Positions 25,181 through 47,100 of a stretch of 64,000 nt of DNA are shown piece by piece; the first letter of the stretch is position 1, and every line of letters begins with the position of its first letter. The notes under the pieces are model-generated. The model searched no databases and was not told where the DNA came from. It was given only the letters and a program-made list of their open reading frames with translations. This DNA is from Ascaris suum. Its lineage: Eukaryota > Nematoda > Chromadorea > Rhabditida > Ascarididae. The stretch is taken from contig CM024185.1 in NCBI GenBank assembly GCA_013433145.1, forward strand, positions 3,732,501 to 3,796,500, written 5' to 3'. Position numbers and translations under genes: made by a program.

Positions 25181-26691
25181 ATCATAAACCCCAAGTTGCA
25201 AATTTTCAAGCGCAAAGGCGTTTTTTTAAATGTTTACTGTAAAGGTCAAAATTGAAAATTGAAAGCTGAATTGGAACTATATGCGTGTTTACGCATCAAT
25301 AACCTAGCTAAACGGCTTCAAAAGATATTTAAAATTAATAAATATTCAAAATAATGGCTTTATATACTAAATGAACTCATCAACTTACATAAACTTCCTA
25401 GAGAAGTTTCATTTTTATTTTACCTGGTCGTTGCTAATAATGAACAGACAGGTATAAAAATTTATGCAAATTTTAACAAATTTGAATATTTTTAACTTCA
25501 TTTCAGGATATATTCATTTTTTTAAATATCAAAAATCATACAATTAGTAATATACTTTTCACTGTTGGGAATCGATTTTCGGCTTTCAGTTTGGGCTATT
25601 ATTAAAATTTGGGCTAAAAGTTAATAAGATCGTCTTTCTTATTTTATGTTTTTCTTTCTTTAGAAACATTTCAACTAATCTTTCGTTGTTCTCAATTTTA
25701 TTTTCCAACGATAAAGTTGTATTGGTTAGAGAACGTTGACGGCAATGTTTTCTTTTATTCAGAATGGCGGTCGAACTATAATTAATTAATTAATTTGTAT
25801 GTATAGAGGAAGATGAGAAAAATAATATATTCATGAGGTTGCATTTGAATCGTTTTTGCATATTTTAATATTTCTTCGGAGTATTTCACTTTTATAAGAT
25901 GAGAGTGTAATATCCCCAACGAAAGCTTTAAGGATTGCGAATTTCTCACGAAATTGTGATCACGCTTATCATCGTGAAGAATCCAGCAGTTTTGAAAAAT
26001 CGCAGAGATCTCCGCACTTACAGTATTTTTGCAATAATAACCCACCGTAAATTTAGCCTATAATGTCCACAAAAAAATATTGAAGATGATATAGTGTTAA
26101 AATACTTTCTGGATCAGTTCTCTTCATCGTTTGCACCATTGCAGATTTCAAAAACTTAATGACTTCGTCACGTGTTTTCTCTATTTTTCTTTCCACCACG
26201 CAAAATGCGAATCAATTGATTAATTTGTATATTTAATAAAAATTCGTCTGGTTGATCGCCATGATAGCAAATTTAGTGGACGTAAAGTACATGCCAGTAT
26301 CCGGCATAGCGTCTTCATAGGTCGAAACCCTCAGCCGAATCTCATGCACGTAGAATCTCAAAAAATTCACGCGAAGAATTTAGTGCTAAACAATGCAAAT
26401 ATATTACATTAGCATAATATGCTTCATTTGCATAAAAAGTTACGCGTTTAACATTAATTCTTGGTGTGCGATTTTCCTTCATCTTTTATCTACTTTACTA
26501 AAAAAAAACTATTTGCTCTCAATGAAAAAAGTGCTTTATTTGTGTTGCTGATTATAGCTGCCAAGCAACGGTGTTGTAAAGCTCAAAACTCCCTCATGAA
26601 ACATCTCAAAAATTCTTCATTTTTGAAGAAAGTTCTAGAGAGACGATAAAAAACTGATTGCAAATCTATGGTGTCGAGCGGTATGGTGGTT

Positions 26692-26706
26692 GGGGGGGGG
26701 GGGGGG
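26692..26706 (+). repeat. Poly-G tract, 15 bases
   Basis: Uninterrupted G run in intergenic DNA. Confidence 0.95.
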
Positions 26707-28922
26707 TAAGGTGAAGGATGTTGAATGGTGTTTCCAGTTTACAATTGTCTACGACTTATTACTCAATAGTGGATAGTATATTTTCCTTTTACGCGAATTT
26801 TTTCCACTATTTTATTTCACTTAAGATGAAACTATGCGAATGTATTTCAGTTTTTTTTTCTTCCATAAAAATAATTTAAATATTATGAATTTTTTAAATG
26901 CTCAATATTTGCCGATGAAATTGAATTTTTATTATTGAAAATATTAAATTATTTCATTATTTTATTCAATAAAATTTGTCATTTTAGTATGTTTATGAAA
27001 GAAAACTTATTGATTATTTATAAATAACGATCATAAATTTAAAAAAAAATTCATTTATTTATTTTATTTTATTCGGGAAATATGCTCATTTTAGCATTAA
27101 AAATTTTGGAATGAATTTCACAAAGTTTTTTGTCAAGTTTTATTTCAATAAATAATAATCCTTACAAAGTTAGATAAGCATTAGTAGATTAGAAGCATTT
27201 GCATAAGAAATGGAGATATGAGCATATTTGCATATGAAGATTGCCTAGCTAATGCGATAATTCGACCATATTGAGTACAATAATTCAACTTCAGCGAATA
27301 AATTAATAATTTATATTTTAATTCACAAAGGATTATAAAGTTAGAAATCATTTTTGTTCTTTTTTTAAATTCTATTCCTATAAAGGCAGCATATAAAATC
27401 TTTTTTTACGCGTATGCAAGGAGATTGATACAAAATTCGATCAATGTACCGATAAAGTAAATCAATGGCCCACTTGTATGTTGTGTCTTCAAGCAGTCAG
27501 CTGATATTGCTAAAGTCAGCTGAATGCAGCGATACTCGTTGCTAAAACTCTTTTTCCACTCAATATCTTACAACGGCACACAACAACGCTTTCTTCGATT
27601 ACACTCAAAATAATAGAATATCTAATAGTTATATTAAAGGATACTATCGTCTTATTTATCAGCTAATATAGTAAAGAAAGTAGAAAAAAAAATGCTTCTT
27701 AACTGCTCTTTTTCATATTTATATAATTTTAGAATAAAATTTGCATATATGCATTTTTTTTTTGCAAAAAAAAAGAACAATTATATTAATTATTGCTCGA
27801 TTATATTAAGTGATATTTGAGGAGGAAAAAATTTACTGAAATTTTTTTTTCATTCATTTATCTTTTCAAGCGATATACTCATTGAAATGTTTCTTTAAGA
27901 GGCCTCATAAATAATGCAAGTGAAAAAAATTTGATTTAGTGCGAATTTTTTTAACGCAAAAGTATGTAGTGTGTGTGTTTTTTTTAATGGTGATGTATGG
28001 CTTTTTTCTTGTTAAATCTCGTTGTTCTTATTTTTTCTTCTTTTAGCTCTCTTTGAACGATCTCAATCACTTATCACATCTAATCGGAAGCAAACGAAAG
28101 GAGATAGAGTCGAGAAGAAAGGGGACAAGGGGAGGTGATATCGAAGAAATTTTAGTTTCATCCTTCAATTCATTAAAAAAAAAACATAAACAACAGAATT
28201 CCATACAGTTAAACGAAACAGCTCATATGCATCTCCAGCATGAGTTTAAAGTGCGGCCAATGTAATTATCTCAAATTCTATATGACGCTATTTGCTGCTC
28301 ATTATAGTGGATATAAGATGCTCTCAGAGTCGAGAATTTTTAAATTTATGCTTTCAAAATATTACTATTTACTTACTTATATATATATTATTGCTAAATT
28401 AAAAGTAATATTCTAAGCTCATATACTGTTTTATTGCCCAACTAAGCAAATAAATATAACTTTTATATGCACAATAGTAAACAAAAGAATCGAACAAATT
28501 TCTCTAACCATAATAAAACCAATTGATATAAAGCCCTTCATTGATCTGGATCATTGAAGGTTGTTTTTTATTCAAAATCCAGCAATCCCATCCCTCTTTC
28601 GTATGCAGATCTCTTATAGAAACTTTCATAAATAATGAGATTTTTTTTTGATTATTTTCATATATGAATTGAATGTTTATTTATTGAATATTTCTTGGTA
28701 ACTTAATTAACAAATTGCATTTGCATAACAGTTGAAATGTTAAATTCTATAAGAAATGATAGTGATACAAGTTAGCTAATGATTAGCTAAGGCGATTTTC
28801 TCGTTAGTTAGCTAAGCATCGCTGGAAATGCATACGTTTTTTGGTGTTCCCCGCCTCCTCTCAAATAAGCGCCTACATTAATGCATCATTGCTTGCAAAT
28901 ACACTCCCACGGCGCGCTCGCT

Positions 28923-30200
28923 ATGAAGCTGCAAATATTTTCACTTATAGCTCTCTTCCTTCCACTTCAAGCAGACAATGTAAGTGAATTTATCGTAATC
29001 TCGTTTTGTTGAATATTACAGGTAATTAATTTAGCAGTAAATAAAATGGTATAATTAAATTAATTAAGGAATACTTTTTTCTTTAATATGTGATCTATAT
29101 GCGTGTAGAAAGTATTAAGTCTAACAGATATGTTATTTCAACCTACCTCTTTGTTGACTTAAAGTAATTGTCTTTGAGTATATGTCTATCTATGCCTATA
29201 TGTGTCTATGAACGCTAACTGATTAATTCCTTTTGTATATTAAATTGAAATTTAAAAGGAATTAAATGAAATTGTCGAATTGATTACTTAACTATAGATC
29301 TCCGTAGAAATGTTAGGAATATAGTTATATGTATCTTGTTGAAATCTTTATTAGTACCATGAATCTTCCAATAAATCAATAGGCAAGGAAAGCTTCGAAT
29401 TTCTTTTTATTTCATCAATTTAGCTATTTGCATAAATAAATTCTTTTTTTTTTCTATTCTTTCGTTTCGTTGTTTCATTTCGAAGTTTTTTTTTTTTCAA
29501 TACCTTCTCACCACGTACAATTCTTCCGACGTTTGTTCGCTTTAAAAAAAACACTTGATGCTTAATTGTGATTTATTGCCCGTATTTATTAATTTCCTAT
29601 TGAAGAGAAATTATTTGCATATTTAGAATGGATGAAGCGTCCTCTTTGCGTTGAAAATTTGAATATCATCACTTTTGATTTACTCCAAGATTGTCGTTCC
29701 TTCAACAACCCGTCCCTTCCCTTCGACTGCCTTTTCATTTTCAATACTGATAAGGTTCATTTTAGATATGTAAATTGCGTATTGAGGAAAATTATTTCCA
29801 TATCGCAGATGGATGAAAATTATTTGCATATCACCTCTGTTCTTGAAGATGAAATCATTCTCAGCTGATAATTTAAATCGATGGATATTCATAGATCTTT
29901 CACAGCTTCAAACTTATACAATTATTTTTTCATTAAAGAGGGATGATGCTTATGCTCAGCGGAAACAATGGTACAACAGTATAGCACGTCACGAGCAAGC
30001 ATATCCCCAATGGAGGACGGTATGTGCACATATGGCACGTGTAACTTCTGATAAACGCTTCACTCATACATTCTTTATACCTCTGTTATTTCATTACCTT
30101 CTTATATCTCAACCAGATATTTGCACTAGGGGTGGGTCAGGCGGAGGTGAAATCGGCTCCCGAAGTTAAGCAGAAGGAAGGTCGGCTCCAGAGTCAGTGA
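28923..30200 (+). CDS. Candidate small secreted protein, 73 residues, three exons
   Basis: Exon 28923-28979 starts ATG and encodes a textbook signal peptide, MKLQIFSLIALFLPLQADN, ending at a strong GTAAGT donor in phase 0. Exon 29939-30019 (27 codons, phase 0 both sides, donor GTATGT) includes AYAQRKQWYNSIARHEQAYP. Exon 30117-30200 follows CAACCAG after a 97-bp intron and reads IFALGVGQAEVKSAPEVKQK before stopping at TGA 30198-30200. All phases agree, and the last two exons are far richer in GC than the flanking DNA, which supports coding. There are no cysteines in the mature part and no repeated dibasic peptide units, so neither a defensin-like nor a classical neuropeptide precursor is indicated. 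I do not recognise a family. The signal exon could instead, or also, belong to the GILT gene downstream, which it fits in phase. Confidence 0.45.
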
Positions 30201-33200
30201 AGGGGCGGGCATCCTAAAGACATCCTATTAAGGAACGCCACCTTGAAATTTTTGTACTATGAGAGTCCGAAAGGATACAATATGTTTGATCTTTTTAAAT
30301 ATTAAGTGGAACTTACGATTCCGGTGAAAAATGATACTCAAAAAGATATATTATTATTTAAAAAATGAGTTGATTGATAGAAATTTTGGCCATAATTTTT
30401 TTAAATTCTATAAACATAATAGTAAGTTCAAACGATATAATCTGATTGGTTCATTTATATGCGTAGCGTAATGAGGAATATATAGAGGAAGTAGAGGATG
30501 ATAGGAATAATTGGTAATGGATAGGGATCCAGAAAATTTCCAGAAGAGAGGCATCCAGAATTTGAGCTTAAATTCAAAAATTTCCACTTAAAAGAATTTC
30601 TGAGAAGTAATTATTTTCTTTTGTTTTTGCAATATTTATTTGCATGAATTGTTCGCAGAATTCTATTCTCCATTGCTTTGTAGTATATTATCTTCTTTAT
30701 TTTTAACGAATCGTTAGATATTCAAATCAATAAAATCGCTTACTTAATTAACACATCATTTAATCGTCTTTTTATTAATTTTTGATCAATGAAGGTGTTT
30801 TCGTTTGCTTGGATCGCTAATATTGAATAACATATGAGAATGCATACGAGAATTAATAGATAGGCATCTAATTTCTATTTTATTTTCCGTACAGAAAGCC
30901 TGCGTGTTCTTTTTTTGAATTCTAAGAGGGAACGGCGGTCTTATTCATGAAGATAAGACGAAGTAATTAGTGAGTAAAAACTTGCCATTTCAAATCTGCG
31001 CAAAATTTGACCCTTCGCCGCATAGCAAATCTGACCACCGCAGATGAAAACTTCTCACTTTAATACCCTATTGGCTCAACTCGTACTTTCACTGAACTGT
31101 ATTCTGCTACAGTCGGCTGAATCTTCGGTAATTCTGCACTCTTACTGAGCGCTTAAGTTGGAAATAAGAATAAGCGCACGACCCGAATTTGTTAGACAAA
31201 CATAAAGTGTACTTTTGTTTGTTACGTGGTGCCTGTCGGTGCCTTTATCCTCACATAGTACAAGTACAAAGTGCTTGATCGTACATCCATCTGAGTGGAT
31301 TGAAAGAAAATCTTGGTAAATCTCACTCAATTGGACAGAGAGAATCATTTGAAACGGAGCTTAGCATTTCTGATTCGACTCCGGTGTTAGTGGTTGAATT
31401 TAGCTGATAATAAAATTTTGAATTTCATCTGGAACTTTGTTGTTGATTGAGAGCTTCAATTTAATCTGAAAAGTTGAAATAATTGGCGCATCACATAACG
31501 CACAAAAAATATACTTATAATATATAGTGAAAAAAACCGTAAACGAATTTGACAATAAATTGCTACGACTTGATGATTTGTTGAAGTTTATTGAGCAAAT
31601 TCCGTTAAGAAGCAATATCACAAGCTATAGCATCAGCAATACAGTTGAATGGATCGAAACTCACTGAAGGCAATGATGATTACATATAATCGGAAGATAA
31701 TTCTATTAGGAAGGGATTTTCCATAGAAATTAACTAGTATTTCTGCATCTTTGTTACGTTATGAATATGGCGAGTAAAATAATATCTCAATAACGAAAAA
31801 ATAAGAAAGTAGAAGCCTCAAATATATTTCTACGCATAGTGCAAAAATTAAGAGTTTATTTGCAATGGTCCATTGCTATCAAATTCCAGTAAAAAAAGTA
31901 TTACTTGTGAGGAAATGTTTGATTATGAATATCAGAATGCTAAATGAGGATTGGTTTTTTTTAAAAAACATTTATTAATTTTTTATGCTTGTATTTTACG
32001 CTATTTTTTTGAAATAATGGATTTACTCTTCTATATTTGCCACTAATTATGCATCCACATCGAAGAACTCCGTCGTTTTTTCTTAGGTATTTTTTTGCAG
32101 CTGTCTTTTTCTCACTTATTGGCTAAACTCATTAAACAATCGAGCAAACGGCGACATCGGATGATGGAAGATTTCAAAGTTTTGAATTTCAACATGGAAG
32201 ATAAACTTGTTCCGCATCTATCTGTTAAACATACCATCTAGACAGCAGATGGGGCATTCAGTGTGGTCATTACGAGATGATGGAAGTTGGCTGGTTGTAA
32301 AACTGCTAGGTTCATGTCTCACCACGTAAACGTTCCATATCTTTGGTGGAAGCCTCCCAAATGCAATACTCCAGAGACAAAAGCCAAGCAAATTTAGATT
32401 CCATAATTCGAGTTCAAAAATTTGAAATGTTCGACCATCCGATAATGTTGACTCGGTAGAGGTTGGCGATCGCTCTTTTGAACAATAAAGTCGGCGTCGC
32501 TTTTATGTGCAGAAAAGTTTTTGCACTCGAAAATGTAATCGCATTTACCTTATGGGTATTTCGTGACGTATATGATTCGTGTAAGAAGCAAATATTCGGC
32601 CTCGGGGCATATACGCATTAACCTGCGTGACTTATAGTACAGTGCTCAGACTTAGACTATTTTTCTAAATGAAAAAAAACAAACAAGATTAATGATTGCT
32701 GAGCGAATGAGGAAGTGCGAGAATGGGAAGAAGAGAAGGAATATTGCAAGAGGATGATATTTTTGGGTAACGAATATTAAAAGAACACATTTAAATTTTC
32801 TTCCGTTTCATTAAACAATATAATTTAAATAAATTTTACTTTCAAACATAAAATGAGAGAAATAATTCTCCCTCCAAAAAAGCAAGCGCCTACGCATCGC
32901 AGGTGTTCACTATATCACAGGTCATTCCGAAGAACGCAGCACTGGCGTATAGGCACCAACTATCCATTCGACCTATATAATTACGAACCAAAAGTCCAAG
33001 GAGACAATCTCTCGATATTGAGGAATCACGATGCAATCGCATGGATTCGTTTAAATATATTGGTTTGCAGCGTTTCTCAAACACGAAAGTCTACGATGTC
33101 CAGAGGATGTTAATTGGAATTATCCATGCTGAGGGACCGTTCAACATTCCCCCCCCCCCTCTCTCCCTATTCTCTCATCAGTTGATCCCTGTTTTACGCC

Positions 33201-33307
33201 ACTGAATCTCTTAATCATACCTGCTTCAATCATGTGAGTACGGTTACAGTTCTCTCATATCACGTTGGAAGATAAAGTGTTCATGTCCTGCTTTTAATGC
33301 GTCACAG
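30201..33307. other. Mostly non-coding stretch upstream of GILT
   Basis: AT-rich DNA with no confident gene. A GC-richer patch at 32853-33112 holds an 86-codon ATG frame on + (beginning MREIILPPKKQAP) and open frames on both strands at once. I could not decide which, if any, is coding. A C run of 11 bases lies at 33149-33159, the only long poly-C on this strand. Confidence 0.45.
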
Positions 33308-33452
33308 CAAGCAGAAATAGGAAAGAGACCTTTCCGTCTCTTTGTGTTGACTGCTCCAACTGTACGACATTCTACCATCGGAACAGTATTGTCTGTCTTG
33401 ATATTGTTGGCCGGCATGTTGTATGTTGGCCAGCAGTCTGATATCTCTTCAG
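33308..33452 (+). CDS. Candidate membrane-anchor exon abutting the GILT exon
   Basis: After GCGTCACAG a frame runs for 48 codons with exon-like GC. It gives a basic cytosolic-type segment (GKRPFRLFVLTAPTVRH), a 19-residue hydrophobic stretch (TIGTVLSVLILLAGMLYVG) and QQSDISS. The frame is open further upstream to 33215. It ends exactly where the GILT exon begins, at CTTCAG|GTATGT, a string that can serve as acceptor or donor. Read straight on, this frame hits TGA at 33458. It is one base out of register with the GILT frame. It may be a signal-anchor exon of GILT with an indel in the assembly or gene, a cassette whose inclusion terminates the protein, or a coincidence. Confidence 0.35.
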
Positions 33453-44093
<10,641 letters not shown>

Positions 44094-44153
44094 CCCTTAA
44101 TAGAAAAGATGGAACGACTATTTCAATTCATCTGCAGTGAAGAGGGCATTTCG
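44094..44153 (+). CDS. Candidate short coding exon, unknown protein
   Basis: A strong acceptor (ATTTTGTTTCAG) precedes 60 bp in phase 0 reading LIEKMERLFQFICSEEGIS, then TCG|GTGATT as a possible donor. The frame stays open beyond this to 44324, so the exon end is uncertain. Product and partner exons are unknown. Confidence 0.25.
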
Positions 44154-47100
44154 GTGATTTATAATTTCTGTATTTCATCAAGAGATGTGAATATCGGTCA
44201 AAATGACCGCTTAGCTGCCGTTTTCGATCGGCATATATCAAATTTTTCGGAATTTAATTTTTTTAACCGATTACTACCGGTCTACTTTTCGGTTTTAAGT
44301 ACTATCTCACGAATATTTATCTAGAGAGTTCGAAAACCTCGCTTTTTGATTACTAGTAAAGTCTTCAATGCACCGTTTTATCTAACATTATGTTGTCTGG
44401 AACAGAGAATATTCACTCAATCAAAGATGATCCAAAATATTCAAAATTAATAGTCCCAGTCCATCTTATAGACACCTTCGAGTAAAAAAATGACAGTAGT
44501 TCAGGATTGCACAGGTATGACTGTGCCGAACAAAGGTCGATTTAATTATGCATAAACACAGTTATACGTTCTTCCCATGCAGAATGATTATAGCGGCTAT
44601 AAGATGAAAATATTGCTGTTTATTCTCGAAATTCATTAATTAATAAAGAGTATTGTACCGACCGAAACCATCCATAGCACAACGCTCAAATTTTATTTTA
44701 CTTTGATTCAGTCATTATATCATTTTACAATCAACACAACCGATAGAAATGTTTAATTTGCCCATATAATCGCGACAATCATACTTGATCAGGTTTGATC
44801 GGTGATCACAAATTGATTGATCGTGTTTAGAGAGCCATGAAGTGCCCTTCATCATGTTCAATCGTTATTTGCTTGCTGTTTACGTAGAACAATATTTTAC
44901 AACACTTTTTTAAAAATATATTTCACAGCTTACAGACCGTTTATCTATGCGCTTGTTCGAGTTTGTCTTACTTTCTTCTATCCTTCTCCACCTGTAACTA
45001 TCTATATGTGATTTTTATAGGCTAGAAAATAAGATGCATTACCTATATATGTAATTTCTATGCATTTACGATAATTTATATTTTCATTGACGAAAAAAAA
45101 ATGATATTTTTAAAAGTTGTGTGGTAAACACATAAATTATTCATCATTATGGAAATGAATAATGAAAAAAATTTTTTCAGTTATATTTATTCATATTTCT
45201 GTTATTCATTTCTATTTAAAAATTCAAAAATTCTTCTATAATTTCATTTTTTTTTCTCTTCTTATGTATATGCCATATTTACTTTATTAGTGAGACTCAA
45301 ATACTCTTAATTATATAAGAAAATCGTATAAATATTTATCATTTCTTTTATATTATAGGAAGGAACAGTCTAAACACTTTTAATTTCCGGATGTAATTGA
45401 TAAAAATATAAGTATATTGACGAACGAAAATGAAAATGGTGTTGATGAGATAGGTGGAACATAATTGATATGATTGGCAATAATTTTTTAATGCGGGTTT
45501 TTTCTTCATTCATCTCCGTTTAGTTGTTTTTTCTCATAAGTTTTTATTGCGACCAAATATCGTTGCTTATCAAATTGAAAAAAGTAAAATCATATCCATA
45601 TAATGATTTTTTGTAGGATTTTCCTTCTTGGATATTTTAAATTGGTAATCATTTATATTCCTGTTATATATTCCTGTCATTTTTTAAATTCCTTCATCTT
45701 TCTTTACCACTTCATTGTTCATCTATTTTTTATTTTGCTAAGTTTCAATTTGTCGCTAAAAATATCTTCTTAATTTCTATTCATTTATCAATTTCCAGTA
45801 CATTTTCATAACAAAAAATCCATAAACAATAACTTAATTTCTATTCATTTCAATTTCAGGCTTAGTGAGGGTATCCAGATTTCTAAAAGAACTTGATTTT
45901 TATTGTAATGTGTAAAATTTGCGTCCTTATAACCTATTCGATCCATTCACAAATCAATCAATACTTTCAATTGTTATCTGTCTTTGAAGGTTTCATTGCT
46001 TGTATCTGTATTCTTATGTCTCCTAAATAAATAAATCTTTTCAAGAAGTACTCAGTTGTCGTTTAAATTTCTCAAAGAAAGTTTCCCGGATGTCCCTTTT
46101 ATGCCATTTGTCACTAATTCGTTTATACAATTTAGAGTTTTCAAAAATTCGTCTTCTGTTTTTCCATTATCATCAGCAACTCCAATTTGATATTTCTAAA
46201 GCGAAGTGAAATATAGAAGCATTAGATCTCTCGTAAGTTTCGCCACATAATCACTTAATAAATAGAGAGTTTTTCTTTCTTTATATTCTTGCCTATTATT
46301 TTCATCAACATATACATAATCAATGAAAAATCTCATATTTATGTGCACAATATCATAGTCAATAGACATCAAATCAAAGACGTTGAAGAGAGTCTTAGAG
46401 GAAAAGATAGAAAAAATTGAAAGAGTGGGAATTTCTACGATAAATTTTGTGTTGAAAACATAGAATTTGAAATAAACCATCGATTTTTCAACGATTTTGA
46501 GCATAAAACACAGCATGCAGCGATAGAATTTTAAATGAATGGAAAATTTTTTGAAAATATTGCAAAATTGAAAATTTTCTCTACTCGGATCCAATGTGAA
46601 AGTGAAAGAAGTGGCAACTATTGACCATCATCCAGTGAATCACTCGAAACATGCGGATTTAGTAAAAAAAAAAGAACTGCTTGAATATGATATTTTGATG
46701 GCAAAAATTGTTAGTATTAGTTTAATTACAGAAAACATTCTTCTATAGATGAATTCTTTTATCAATTGCAGTGGATATTGAGCTTGAGAGTTTTGCAAGT
46801 TTTATCCTACGAAAATTCAACAATGTTCCAATTTTGTTAGCAACAACATTTCACTTCCAATAACACTGTGGAAGAGATGTGGAACAAAACCAGAAATTAG
46901 AAGTGAAACTATTGAAAAAGGAGAAGGAGATAGCTTTTCAAAGTTTTTGAAGCTATTTTTTGTAGTTTTAGAAGAATATAATATTAAACGATGGAAAATA
47001 TTCGACGTAATATACGCAAAAATTTATTCACACATTTATTTTCTTCGATTCGTAACTGTCATTTCATTCATTTATCAATTAATATCTTCGAGTAAAATGT

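Larger units (their letters stand above)
24149..28922. other. AT-rich non-coding stretch
   Basis: Holds a TTAA/TTTA low-complexity tract (about 25060-25180), a 15-base G run (26692-26706), a small hairpin at 28535-28560 and several ATTTGCAT octamers (26426, 27197, 27236, 28719). No coding frame stands out. Confidence 0.55.

Noticed and set aside
30117..30240. 5S rRNA-like word CGAAGTTAAGCAG
   Set aside because: Only about 13 bases match the conserved 5S box. The flanks do not fold or align as 5S, and the segment fits a coding exon instead.
32853..33112. 86-codon + strand ATG frame
   Set aside because: A minus frame and a second + frame are equally open across the same GC-rich patch. No evidence decides, so it is only mentioned in the regional note.
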